Shown here piece by piece: positions 31,101 to 42,518 of a DNA stretch of 64,000 bases. The stretch is from Madurella fahalii. Taxonomy: Eukaryota > Ascomycota > Sordariomycetes > Sordariales. Position 1 is the stretch's first letter, and each line of letters starts with the position of its first letter. The translations under genes were made by a program, and so were the position numbers. The DNA is taken from the NCBI GenBank assembly GCA_029876055.1, contig CM056876.1:1798001-1862000 (forward strand). The letters run 5' to 3'. The notes under the pieces are model-generated. The model was not told the DNA's origin and did not search any database. It saw only the letters and a program-made list of their open reading frames with translations.

Positions 31101-32165
31101 CACGCGGCGCTACAGCGAATTCCTTGAGCTGCATCAGAAGCTCCGCTCGTGCTACCCCTCGGTACGCAACCTCGACTTTCCACGCCGGCGCATGGTCATG
31201 AAATTGCAGAGTGACTTCCTCCAGAAGCGGCGCATCGCCCTCGAAAAATACCTTAGCGAGCTGCTCCTCCTGCCCGATGTCTGCCGCAGCCGAGAACTGC
31301 GCGCGTTTCTCTCCCAGAGCGTCATCACCCCGCAGCAGGGCGAGGGCTCGACAGAGCGCGAAGACGGGGTTGCCACCAGCAGCAGCTACAAGCAAAAGGA
31401 CATGATCTCGCGCCTCTACGACTCAGTCGCCGACGGCATGGAGGACATACTCGGTAGCATCCCCGTGTTGGACCAGCTCTCGCTGGCGGGGCAGAATCTG
31501 ATCGCCGCGGCTACCAACCAGCTGGGGACGATGCCGATGCCCCTGGGCGCGCTCACTGACGAGGCGGCAGCGACAGCGGGCATGATGAACACCGCCGAGG
31601 CGGAGGCCGAGCTCAACGCGTTTGAGAACAACAACAGGGAGCTCGAGCCGTTCGTCAAGCCGATATGTGACATCTTTTTGGAGGTGTTCGAACTCAACAG
31701 GGGCAACAACTGGCTGCGCGGCAGGGCCGTGGTGGTGGTGCTGCACCAGCTGCTGGGCGGCACGATTGAGCGCAAGCTGAGGGACAACGTCAAGTTGCTA
31801 GTGCAGGAAGAAGCTCTGCTCAAGTATGTCAGCTTGCTAAAGGAGGGCATGTGGCCTGGTGGCAAGCTGCCCAGGAACAAGGTGCCCCGGACGCCGGCGG
31901 AGAAGGCGAGGACAAAGACGGAGGCCAGTTTGATGCTTGCGACACTCGTGCCGGATTTGGTCGGAAGCGTGGTGGGACGGCTGAATGCCCAGGCGGCGAG
32001 CAGGAGGCTGTTTGCGACGTTCAATAATTCGCGGTTGAAGTATGCCCATTCCATCACATCTAGGGGTACCTCAGATTGGAGAAGCGCTAACGTTGTTGGT
32101 TGTACAGTGCCCATCTGGCTTTTACCTTCTTGGACGAAATCATCGATATTCTGTTTGAAAGCTGA
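28199..32165 (+). CDS. Mdm1/SNX13-type sorting nexin (PXA-RGS-PX-nexin C), frame broken by one base
   Basis: Membrane-anchored sorting nexin of the Mdm1/SNX13 class, which tethers the ER to vacuole or lipid droplets through its PX domain. From the ATG at 28199 there are two N-terminal hydrophobic helices (residues about 8-27 and 31-52), a PXA domain (about 95-290), an RGS-like domain (about 425-550, DPSGLSYFMEYM...FWLVVDGF), a Ser/Asp-rich linker with three RGS[VIL]D motifs, a PX domain (about 927-1025, ITRRYSEFLELH and the basic PRRRM), and a nexin C-terminal domain. The frame changes at a run of six G (29585-29590): one extra G would join NPLEDDGPGG to LPPWTESDRLDL and give an unbroken protein of about 1299 residues. 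A last 68-bp intron (32040-32107) joins NNSRLN to AHLAFTFLDEIIDILFES. An upstream in-frame ATG-less extension to 28151 is less likely. Confidence 0.9.
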
Positions 32166-33164
32166 GCCGGCGGGTTGCAGATCTTTGCGGGCTGCATAGC
32201 AAAGGCGTTCCTGATGAGGGTTTGTTGATTTGATCTATGCTGTTGATTAGCAGCTAGCATGTCTAGCGTTAGATAGCAGCGGTTTGAGTTTAGTCCGTAT
32301 ATATACTGTACGCCGAATCCTAACCTCCAAACCACAAAGTCTCAGCTTAGTGTACGTACGTATCCTGGGCACAAGAGGGCTCTAAGCGACATGAAATGTC
32401 CCGCCGTGAATCCACCAATCCAATTGAATGCAGACCAAGCAGCGCGTAAGGGTGTGACTCTGTGGCTTGGTCATGTGAAGCCGCGGATGAATCGTGTGGC
32501 AACGACTTAGCACGACAAGGCTCTCTGCCGAACGATGGGGCAAGCGACATGCCGGTCGCATGTGGATGCAAGGCGGCGTTAGGTTCTGTGTCGGCGGCTG
32601 GCTTTGCTAGGACTTCACCCCACTGCAGCAATCCTCCTGTGGTTGGGCAAACCAAGCCTTGGCGCGGGCAGCTGTGCATCCTGCTTGCTCCTCCCACCCG
32701 CTTTCTTTGCGCAGTTTGCTGCAGCCTCTGGCCTCAGTGGGACCGCCTCCCTCCCATTCTTCTTCCCCCCCGGTCGCCTCTGCTAGCCAATTTTTCCTTT
32801 TTCCACTCTTCACCACCAGCCACGCCCCCATCCCTTCCTCGCGGCACGGACTTGGTCCCCATCTCAGTGCGATTCCACAGCACTGTTGCTCGGCATCCTT
32901 GCATCGTCATCCACCGGGCAGCGTCAATACTCGCATCCAGCGTCTAGTATTTCCACCCTTCCGGTCGCCCTCGCCCTCGCGCGCGCTAAAGAGGCCAAAA
33001 ACCGTCGCAGCCGGGCTGACTTGCGGCGAGGCTTGGTCGCGACTCGAGGTCTTGACCCCACCCGCAGGACGGAGCCTTCCCATCCCCACGCCCGCTTCCT
33101 TAACAACAATTCATCCAATCCATCCAGGTCGCTCCAGGACAAGGAACTACCAACTTTGGCAACA
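32166..33164. other. Promoter and 5' UTR of the SR-like gene
   Basis: The right half (about 32690-33000) is rich in C and T, as in many strongly expressed fungal promoters. Several long plus-strand frames (for example 32462-32947) are composition artefacts of this bias. No gene is supported. Confidence 0.45.
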
Positions 33165-34892
33165 ATGACAGAGGTGTCGTCTACTCGCCTCTATTTGGGC
33201 AACCTGCCCAGGAATGGTGAGTCGCCCGCGACCTAGAACTCCCCGGCCTTGTCCCATCAACGGCTCGCGCCGACACGCGCCGCTGATGCTGATGCCTACC
33301 ATAGCAACCAAGGCCGATGTCGAGGCTCATTTTGCAACCCATGGCACCGGTGAGATCACTGAGATCAAGCTCATGAATGGGTTTGGTTTCATCGAATACA
33401 AGGACGCCATGGATGCACGGGATGTCGTCCCAGGTAAGCTCTTTGCCACCTCGTCGGATGGCTTTTTTTTTTCTTCTGTCTGTGTGCTGGCGGCGACAAA
33501 TTTGCTAACGATATGTTATCTAGCTTTCCGTACGTTGAGGCACCCCATTGGAAATCCCGATCTTCATACCCACCGCTTCCCTGGCTAACGACCCTGCTCA
33601 AGATGGATCCGACTTCATGGGCGAGCGTCTCACTGTCCAGTTTGCTCGCGGCACCCGACATCGTGAACAAGGCAGCGGGTACAGCCATGAGCGCAACAGC
33701 GCTCCTCGGCCCCGTCGCACACCTTTCCGAATGCAAATCACTGGACTCCCCAATGATACCAGCTGGCAGGTCTGTTAAAACTCTTCCACTTCGTTTTCCA
33801 CGGACATAATATCGATTGATCCACTTGAGCCTTATTGGAACTGGCCATATCCCTTGGCCTTGGTTGGACTAACCCTCCCCCCTATCCCGGTTCGGCTGGT
33901 TTGGTCAGCCCGTCTGGACGTCACTCCCTGCCCTCCAAACAGGTCTTATTGTTGGGATGGCCGCGTCCTGGTCGGCATGCTTCCCTAGGGTTATGCTTCC
34001 CTGCTGTTCTTCGGTGGTCACAGTATCGTCTTTGCCGTTATTTTCGCTGGGTTTTGTTGGCGATGCTTCGGGAAGCTCTCTCCCCATGTCCCCCCAACCC
34101 TCTGGCACTCTTGGCTTCACTGGACTTGACTGGTTCTCGCATTGGATATCGCCAAATGCCGACTCCAGGATCTCGACTTACATGGACTCTGGCTCTAGGA
34201 CTTGAAGGACTTTGCTCGGCAGTCCGGCCTTGATGTCGTCTACTCTGAGACCAACCGCAATTCCAACAACGAAGGGTACGGCTACCCGGGAGGCTGGCAG
34301 CGAACCGCACATGCTGACTCGCGCTCTAGTTTCGTCGAGTTTGAAACTGCTGCCGATCTAAGAACGGCCGTTGAGAAGCTGGATGGACGCGAGTTCAAGA
34401 ACTCTCGTGTGACCTGCGTTGCAAACGTACGACTACCCTCCCAATTGCTTTTGACTCATGAACTAACCCGCCGAACAGACCCAACCTGACGTCCCGAGAG
34501 GCGACCGGGCTCGCTCGAGATCTCCGCGACGTCCTTATCCTCCTCCTGCGGATGACTATGACCGGCGTGGTCCTCCGCGTGGTTACAGCCCTCGTCGGGA
34601 TGGTTATAGGGAGGGATACCGTGAACGGTCCCCCCCGCCCCTAAGGCGGGATTATTACGACGACCGGAGGGGCGGTTACCGTTCGCCTCCCCGCCGTGGA
34701 CCGCCCATGGATGACTATCCTCCCCCTCGCGGCCGCTACGATGAGCCGTATCGCGCCCCGCGAGACTACCCCCCCGACCCATACATGAACGGACGCGCTC
34801 CATATGATCGTCGACCGCCTCCCCCGGACTTCCCGGCCCGCGATCCGTATCCAAGGGAGCCCTATCCTCGTGAGTACGAACGTCGTTACTAG
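33165..34892 (+). CDS. srp2: SR-like splicing factor with two RRMs (Srp2-like)
   Basis: Nuclear pre-mRNA splicing regulator. Seven exons: 33165-33216, 33305-33433, 33524-33529, 33603-33769, 34199-34275, 34330-34426, 34479-34892; 313 residues. RRM1 (about 7-80) has RLYLGNLPRN (RNP2) and NGFGFIEY (RNP1). RRM2 (about 115-185) has MQITGLPNDTSWQDLKDF, a hallmark of SR-protein pseudo-RRMs, and GFVEFETAADL. The C-terminus is rich in Arg, Tyr, Pro and Asp with RSRSPRR at its start. Exon 3 is only 6 nt (CTTTCC); with it RRM1 reads VVPAFHGSDFMGERL, the standard RRM spacing. Introns 2 and 3 each have their own CTAAC branch point. Intron 5 (54 bp) is a multiple of three with no stop, and intron 4 is long (429 bp). 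The closest known relative I can name is fission-yeast Srp2. Confidence 0.9.
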
Positions 34893-35683
34893 AGGATACG
34901 TCAGCGTGCACTGAATGGCGATGGGGATGCATGCGCTGCTGTCGTCAAACTAGGAGTATTGAGGTCGAGATTTCTCGCCTTAAAGTTTCGAAGGGTTTGA
35001 TGGGTGCCCCCCAGTAGATTGTGACGTTCAGATTAGTCGGGGGGAATCCGGGATGGACTTTGATGATGAATGGTTAATATCCTATGGCGGTTGTCTTACT
35101 GAAAAGCGTCAGGAGCCACGGTCTCGTTTTTTCTTAGTCGAGTTTTCCATTCACCAGCGCAAAATAACAGTTTCATTTTGAACTTTGCGGCCTGACCACA
35201 GGTCACTACTGTTCTGAAAGTTTGGACCCTGTATCTCTGACGCGCGTCGATGACATTCGAGTTCTATCTATGCAATGTACCAGGGTTCTTTTTCAACCCG
35301 CGCCCTCGGATACCCATTGCTTACTACCTTACAGTAGTCGTGAGTTGCTTCGGCACGTTGCACCCAACAGCTGGCTATCGGAGGGCTGTTGAAACTCCAC
35401 GGTGTTAGCACGTATTCCCGCGATAATTAGTGCATCACATGTCGGTATCTGCAGTGACCTCCGCCCTCGAACTCACTAATACCTAGCTCCAAAGCTAGCC
35501 GTCACAGAATGGCTCTAGCTTGGGACGAACGTCTTAATCACGTAATGTCAGAATGGCCATAAGTACCTTGGCCTTCCCACTTTGCACACGGTTTCGTCTC
35601 GTTCCGTGCTATTCCTCCATTTAATCTCAGACCAGCCTAAACACAGGACGCCATACCACAAGAGAAAAAATACAATTGTGACA
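34893..35683. other. Intergenic region before the DEAH helicase
   Basis: Holds the SR-like gene 3' UTR and the helicase promoter. A short frame ATG GCT CTA GCT TGG at 35510 could be a first exon of the helicase gene (donor GTAATG at about 35543), but this is unproven. Nothing else is recognised. Confidence 0.4.
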
Positions 35684-37955
35684 ATGATGGCGTACAAAGA
35701 GAGATTACCGCAGCAGAAGCCGTAGCCCGTTCAGAGGCAGCACGCCCCAATGTCGTCAATCTTCATTCAGAGAACGATCAAGACTCCGTGAGCGGCATGA
35801 TGGCTCCCGACGTCGCTCCCCGCACCGAGGGCTGGACACAAGGATTTCACAGCAGCGACAAAGACTCCCAGTCTTTAAATTCCGAGACCAGTTCATCCAA
35901 GCAGTGAAGGACAACCAAGTCATCGTGGTCATCGGCGAGACGGGCTCCGGAAAAACCACACAACTACCTCAATACATTTGCGAGGCTGGCATCGCTAGCC
36001 AGGACCGCATGATCGGGATCACTCAACCTCGGCGAGTTGCAGCAATGTCAGTGGCCAAGCGCGTTGCGGGAGAAGTCGGCTGTCCCCTAGGCCACGAGGT
36101 CGGGTACTCCATCCGCTTCGACGATTGCACAAGCCCCTCCACCCAGATCAAATACATGACCGACGGCATGCTGCAACGCGAGATCCTTGCGGATCCGTAT
36201 CTCAAGCGATACTCGGTTATCATGCTCGATGAAGCCCACGAGCGGACCATCGCCACCGACGTCCTGTTCGCCTTACTCAAGAAGGCTATGGTCCGGAGGC
36301 CGTCTCTCAAAGTCATTGCAACGTCCGCCACGCTCGACGCCGAGAGATTTTCAGTCTACTTCAACCGCTGCCCCATCCTCACCATCCCTGGCCGGACTTA
36401 CCCGGTTCAGATTCTTTATTCGAAAGATCCGGAGTCAGACTATATCGAGGCGGCCGTCAACACCGCCCTGGAGGTCCATTTGGCCGAAGATAGCGGAGAC
36501 ATTCTCGTGTTTCTGACCGGCCAGGACGAGATCGACATGGCCTGCACTGTCCTGAACGAGAGAGTGAAAGCCTTTGGACACACCATCCCGGAACTCATCG
36601 TCCTGCCGATTTACTCAACTTTACCGCCCGAGAAACAAACTCGCATATTTGAGCCTACGCCGCGTGGAAGCCGAAAGGTGATCATTGCAACCAACATCGC
36701 CGAAACATCCATCACCATTGACGGCATCTGCTTCGTCATCGATTCCGGCTTCGTTAAGCAGAATGTCTTCGACCCAAAACTTGGCATGGAGTCGCTCGTC
36801 GTTACTCCAATCTCGCAAGCACAAGCCAACCAACGGGCGGGCCGTGCAGGCCGCACTGCGCCTGGGAAGTGCTTCCGGCTCTACACCGAGGCCGCCTACC
36901 AGTCAGAGATGATACCTACCACGGTACCCGAGATACAACGCACAAACATGGCCAACACGGCGCTCCTCCTTAAGGCCATGGGCATCAACAACATCCCTGC
37001 CTTCCCCTTCATGGACCCGCCATCCACGGGTGCAGTCCACTCAGCCCTGCACCTCCTCTTCGATCTGGGCGCACTCGACGACGAGGGCTTGCTCACAAGC
37101 CTTGGGCGGCGCATGGCCGACTTCCCCGTGGACCCGCCCCTGGCCCGGGCACTCATCGCGTCGGCCGAAAAGGGGTGCTCAGCCGAGATGCTCAGCATCA
37201 CCGCCATGCTGAGCGTATCGACCACCGTCTTTCACCGCCCCCAGGACGAAAAACAACGTTCCCGAGCCGACGCCAGAAAAGCCCGCTTCCACGACCCGAC
37301 CAGCGACCACCTCACGCTGCTCAACTTGCACGCGGTCTGGTCCGGCACCCCATCAACCAGTAGAGGCAGGTTTTGCAGCGAAAACTTCGTCAACGAGCGC
37401 GCCATGCACCAGGCCGACCACATCCGCGAGCAGCTGGCCAATCTCCTGACGCAGCACGGTTACCCGATCATCTCATATTCCTCATCCTCATCATTGCCGC
37501 CGTCATTATCGTCAACGGAACCCATCCGCCGCGCGCTCTGCGCTGGCTTCTGCCGCAACGTTGCGCGGCGGTCATCCGACCAGGATCCGGGGTCGTTCAA
37601 GACCCTAACCGACGGCTCGACCGTCTTCTTGCACCCTTCCTCGGCGCTGATATCGCCGACGCGGCGGGGACAGCAGAGTGCAGATCTGGTGGTGTATCAC
37701 TCTGTCGTGGCGACCAGCAAGGAGTACATGCATTGTGCGACAAGCATCAAAGCGGAATGGTTGTTGGAGGAGACAAGAGGGCTGTACAAGTGCAAGAAGG
37801 CGGAGGCGGCCTCTGCGTCGGGAAGGAAAGTTGGGGGTTATGTGAGGGAGGAGGGGATTCGGCCACTGGCTGGGAGGGATACGAAGGGGGATGAGTGGCG
37901 GTTGAGCCATCGGATGAGGCAGTCTAGGAGGAGGGGTGGGGCTACATGGGGGTGA
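35684..37955 (+). CDS. Prp22-like DEAH-box RNA helicase, short N-terminus
   Basis: ATP-dependent RNA helicase of the Prp22/DHX8 group. The core has GETGSGKTTQ (motif I), TQPRRVAAMSVA (Ia), DEAH (II), TSATLDAERF (III), LVFLTGQDEID (IV), TNIAETSITIDG (V) and QRAGRAGRTAPGKCFRLY (VI), followed by the winged-helix, ratchet (ALLKAMGIN) and OB-fold regions, ending DEWRLSHRMR. The open frame continues upstream of the GTG at 35904 to 35688 with no ATG, and reads as an RS-rich leader (RSRSRSPFRG). Two models give a start: ATG 35684 with a 49-bp intron (GTAGCC donor, TTCAG acceptor at about 35722-35770), or an upstream exon near 35510. The S1 domain and long N-terminus of true Prp22 are absent, so this may be a paralogue. 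A Ser-rich insert (about 37470-37520) interrupts the C-terminal part. Confidence 0.85.
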
Positions 37956-38229
37956 TTCTGAGAGGAAAGGTGGCTCTGTAAGATATTGGGTGGAGGGATA
38001 AGGAGGTCTCTAGGCTCCGCTGTTTATATAGCCTCACGATGGTTCTGTATTACAATCCCATAAGCGATTAACCCAAGGCCAAATCTTCCTCATCTACAAG
38101 ATGACCGTCTCCCCTGACCGTAAGGAGCCCCTCACCACACCATAACCCTAGACGCGGAGAGATGCGCCTTGCAGTCAGTGAGAGACATGCCCCACGTACC
38201 CGACCACAATCCCCCTACTACTACTACCC

Positions 38230-39232
38230 TCAAGGAGAAGAGTACTTGTACCCATACTTCTCCTTGGCAGCCTCCACGAAGGCTTTCTTCTCCTCGATCC
38301 GCTTCTTCGCCTCCCCACCCTCTCTCCACGCCTTCTCCAACACGCCATTCGAGATGGGCGAGGGCGCCCCGCTCGGGACGGTCAGCCCCCTCTGGACGGC
38401 CGGCCGCTCGAGCAGCCTGTCATACCACGCCTTGACGTGGGGGAACTGGCCGGCCAGGTCGATCCCGCCGTGCCGGCTGATGTTGACCCAGCCGATGAGG
38501 CTCATGTCGGCGATGCTGTACGTGCCGCGGGGCCCGGGCCCGGCGACGTAGTCGCGCTCGGCGAGGCGCGCGTCGAGGATGCCGTAGAGCCGCTCCGTCT
38601 CGCCGACGTAGCGCTGGGCGGGGTAGGGGATCTTTTCCGGGGCGGAACCGAGGAAGTGGTTTGCTTGGCCTTGCCTATTTTCGGGGGAAAAAGGGGGTGA
38701 AGGGGTTTTGGTTAGTTCTTTTTTCATTATTATTTTTTTTTTTCTGCTTCATGTGGTGGGAGGAAAATGAGAGAAATAGAACAAGGGAAATCTTACATCG
38801 GCCCTAGACCACCGTGCTGCCAAGCCATCCACTGCTCGCAGACGGAATAGTCGTCCGAGTCGAGGGGGAAGCTGAACTTGTGCTCTGGGTCATAGTGCCG
38901 TGAGAGGTACGACAGAATGGCGAGACCCTCAAAGACGACAAAGCCGCCGCGGTCGTGGTCGACGATGGTGGGGATGCGGCCGTTGGGGTTGAGCACAGTG
39001 TACCATGGCTGTTTTTGCGTGTTCTTGCTGATGTTGACCGATTGGACCGTGTAATCCTTACCATACGCTTCTTTGAGTTCTTCGAGGAAGACTGAGATCT
39101 TGTGGCCATTGGGCGTTCCTAGAGGGGCCCAGTGTGAGTAGCTAGGCGGGCGGGGTAGGAGAGGCTGCGAGGCTGACCGAAAGTCAAGAGCTCAATGCCG
39201 GATTTGGCAATGAGACCGGTGGGTTCGGCCAT
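38230..39232 (-). CDS. Glutathione S-transferase, Ure2-like
   Basis: A 273-residue cytosolic GST in three exons: 39178-39232, 38797-39118 and 38230-38674, separated by introns of 59 and 122 bp; the second intron has a clear CTAAC branch point. The thioredoxin fold includes LLTFGTPNGHKISVFLEELK, the cis-proline loop LNPNGRIPTIVD and VFEGLAILSYLSRHY. In most Ure2-like GSTs the glutathione-contacting pair after VF is Glu-Ser; here it is Glu-Gly, so glutathione binding may be altered. The C-terminal helical domain contains YVAGPGPRGTYSIADMSLIGW. It likely conjugates glutathione to electrophiles or acts in redox defence; no nitrogen-regulatory prion extension is present. It is divergent from dbp9. 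Confidence 0.92.
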
Positions 39233-39994
39233 TTCGTCTGATGTTGTCTGAGTTGAATGTGCGGCAGAGGACAGCGTCCTTGAAGGGATGTGTGCCGAGA
39301 ACCGAAGATAGCTAAGACGAGGCGACACGGTCCCTAGGGTCCTAACAGGCCTGGGAACAGCCCGGCTTCTTATACAGTAACGTATCAAATGACGACTCCC
39401 TCGTAGGTAGCTAGGCATGGGTCGACGTGTAGCGCAATTGGTTACCTGCATGCTCGGAGAGGCTGTCCTCCCACTCTTTATGTACACTAGATGCTGGCTG
39501 GCGTTAGGACTATTGCAGATGGTGCCATGCCGGCCCCGCGTTCCCCACGCGATGACGCAAAGATTCTCGTTGCTTACTGATACTTCAATCACTTTCTGCA
39601 GTCTTCTGTCCGCTGCGGTTTGTCATCCCTCGGAGAGCTCTTTGCGCATGTCTGTCAAGGCTTGCTCTCCACATTATAAGGCCCTTAACGTCAACTTCTC
39701 AAATAATTGGATATGCCATTGTTGGTTCCGGCACGACGCCGAGTTACCGGTAGACCCCTTGCATTGGGGGTTTACAGGGGCCAAATAAGCTGTGTGGGGC
39801 CTGTGGGGTTGTGAGCTCGGTCCGCTTTGCGAAAGAGCGGGCCGTTTCCTTATCTTATCAGACAGAACTGCCAGTCTCCCAAAAATTTTCCCCAAGTCGA
39901 AGCCCCTCTAATAATTGATAAGAGGCCCTGGGGATGCAGTGCCGAGTCAACAGCGCCGCCACCGTAATTCGATTGGTATACCTAAGTAGCAACC
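39233..39994. promoter_or_regulatory. Divergent region GST/dbp9
   Basis: 762 bp between the two start codons. No recognisable gene; the overlapping short frames at 39417-39788 lack motifs. Presumed promoters of both genes. Confidence 0.45.
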
Positions 39995-42215
39995 ATGAAG
40001 CGGAAACTGGACAGGAATGACGAACCCGCGGCGGCGGCGGAATCCGAGAGCAAACCCGGCCAAGCAGAGACGCAGCGGACCGAAAGTGAGCCGTCGTTCG
40101 CCGAGCTCGGCCTCGACGCGCGCCTGGTGCAGGCCGTTGCCAAACAGAGCTTCGAGAAACCAACCCTCGTCCAGCGCAAGGCCATCCCACTGGCTCTGCA
40201 AGGCCAAGATGTGCTCTGCAAGGCCAAGACAGGATCCGGGAAGACGGCTGCTTATGTTCTTCCCGTGCTCTCTTCTATCCTAAAGCGCAAGAGCGTATGT
40301 GCATTCGCCAACACCTCTCTTACTGCCACCCTTCTGGATCCAGATGCTGAGACAATTGACAGACCGATTCTACGCCCTTCACTGCCGCCCTCATCCTCGT
40401 CCCGACCCGCGAACTCGCCGACCAGGTCTTCAAAGCCATTGAGCAGTTCTCAGCCTTCTGCGCAAAGGATATCCAGGCCGCCAAGCTGACCGAAAACCTC
40501 TCGGACGCCGTCCAGCGCTCCCTCCTCGCCAATGTCCCGGACATTGTCGTCTCGACCCCCGCCCGCGCATGGAACAGCGTCAACTCGTCGGCGCTCTCGC
40601 TGAGCAAGCTGCAGTATCTGGTGCTGGATGAGGCCGACTTGGTGCTCTCATACGGCTACGATGAGGACATGGAGAACATCTCACGCTCGCTGCCGAAGGG
40701 CGTGCAGACCATCATGATGAGCGCGACACTCTCGGCTGAGCTGGACACGCTGAAGGGCATCTTTTGTCGGAACCCAACGTTGCTGGATCTGAAGGAGGAG
40801 TTTGGCAACGAGGACGAGAAACTTACTCAGTTCTACGTCAAGTATGTTGGGGTTGAACGGATATCTTGGCTTGGGCATTGGCTGACAGACGTTAGGTGCG
40901 GCGAGGATGACAAGTGGTTGATTTCGTACCTCATCTTCAAGCTGCAGCTGATCAAGGGGCCCTGTTTAATCTTTGTCGCCGATATCGATCGGTCGTATCG
41001 GCTAAAGGTAACCTCCAGGTGCTCTATCCAGTGACTCCACAGCATTCTAACCGCTTGCAGTTGTTCTTTGAGCAATTCAGTATTAGAAGTTGCGTCTTGA
41101 ACTCCGAACTGCCGATCAATACTCGGATCAAGATTATCGAGGAGTTCAACCGCGTAGGTCCAAATAATTCGTTCAAGAGACCCAGGGGCTAATGCGCTGA
41201 GTAGGGCATCTACGACATCATTATCGCGTCAGACGAGAAGAGCGAGGTGTTTGGAGACGAAGCTGCTGGCGAAGGGGAAGCCAAGCAGTCCAAGAAAGAT
41301 TCCAAGTCTCAGAAAGGGGGCGAGGAAGCGGATCAACCAAAGAAGAAGAGGAAACACGAAATAGATGAAGAATACAGTGTATCTCGAGGTACGCCGACCG
41401 GTTCTAACTGTCTCGAGCCAAGCAAAACTAACTATGTTCCGCAGGAATCGACTTCAAGAACGTTGCGGCCGTGGTCAACTTTGACCTGCCCACATCTTCT
41501 TCATCCTACACTCACCGGATAGGGCGTACCGCCAGAGCTGGGCGCGCCGGTATTGCCCTTTCTTTCGTCATCCCAAAGGAGCTCTACGGCAAGCACAAGG
41601 CGACGTCAATAAAGAGCTGCGAGAAGGATGAAAAAGTTCTGGCCAAGATTATGAGGCAACAGGCCAAGCAGAATAGGAAACTCGAGCCGTACAACTTCAG
41701 CAAACCCCAGATGGAGGCCTTCAGATACCGTATGAACGATGGTATGCCCACCCCGGCCCTAAGACCGCCTAAACAAGTACTGACTCATTTTCAGCTCTGC
41801 GTGCCGTCACGAAGGTGGCGATTCGGGAAGCAAGGACAAGAGAGCTGAGGCAGGAATTGCTAAGGAGCGAGACGTTGAAGCGGTGAGTATCTTTTTCTGT
41901 TCTTCGCACATGCAGACGCTAAAGCCGCCACGCAGGTACTTTGAGGAGAACCCGGCAGAGCTCTCGCACCTGAGGCACGACGGCGAGCTCGGCAGGACGA
42001 CAAGACAACAGCCACATCTCAAGCACGTGCCCGATTACCTACTTCCCAAAGAAGGGAAAAAGGCGCTGACGTCCAGCGATGTCGGCTTCGTGCCGTTTAA
42101 GAAGGAGGTCAAGGATAGGAGACATAGGAAAGGCAAGCACAAGGGGAGGTCGTTTAAGGTTGGCGGGAAGAAGGACCCACTAAAGACGTTTAAGGTCCGG
42201 CGGAAGGCGAAATGA
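39995..42215 (+). CDS. dbp9: DEAD-box RNA helicase Dbp9
   Basis: Nucleolar RNA helicase needed for 60S ribosomal subunit assembly. Eight exons: 39995-40294, 40363-40841, 40896-41007, 41061-41153, 41205-41388, 41445-41741, 41795-41882, 41936-42215, giving 610 residues, close to the usual family length of about 600. The Q motif includes SFEKPTLVQRKAIP; motif I AKTGSGKT is at 77-84; DEAD is at about 189-192; SAT, SSYTHRIGRTARAGR (motifs V-VI) and the C-terminal basic tail (KKDPLKTFKVRRKAK) follow. An insertion rich in Glu and Lys between the RecA lobes (exon 5) is typical of Dbp9. All seven introns are 51-68 bp with GT-AG ends. Neighbouring GST is divergent; the two share no pathway. Confidence 0.95.
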
Positions 42216-42518
42216 AGAAAGGGTCCCAGTCGTTGGTCTCAGTGAGTGGTAGGGTACACACAGTCGGCGAGTCCATCAATCCATACCCCCGTGCGTTATT
42301 TGATGAGCAGCATCCCTGTCGCTGCAATGGCTCCATGGATCCGTCTTCGACTTCAGCCGTTTGGGTTGTCCGCCTAACGACCTACGGCTCCTCACTAACA
42401 CTAGGTTGGCTATGTCTAACATCAAACCAGCCAGTGGCGACGGATTCCATATTGGAATACACTAGTCGCGAACCTAACATCAAATTGTGAAGTATAATCT
42501 CAGCGAGTCGGCCGCACC
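42216..42518. other. dbp9 3' region
   Basis: No gene recognised between dbp9 and the WD40 fragment. Sequence similar to the WD40 gene's upstream part may begin near 42480. Confidence 0.35.

Noticed and set aside
29536..32199. A second, separate sorting-nexin gene starting at 29536
   Set aside because: The protein similarity continues directly from the upstream frame; one base at a G6 run explains the break, and the last 20 codons of this frame ignore a clear intron at 32040-32107.
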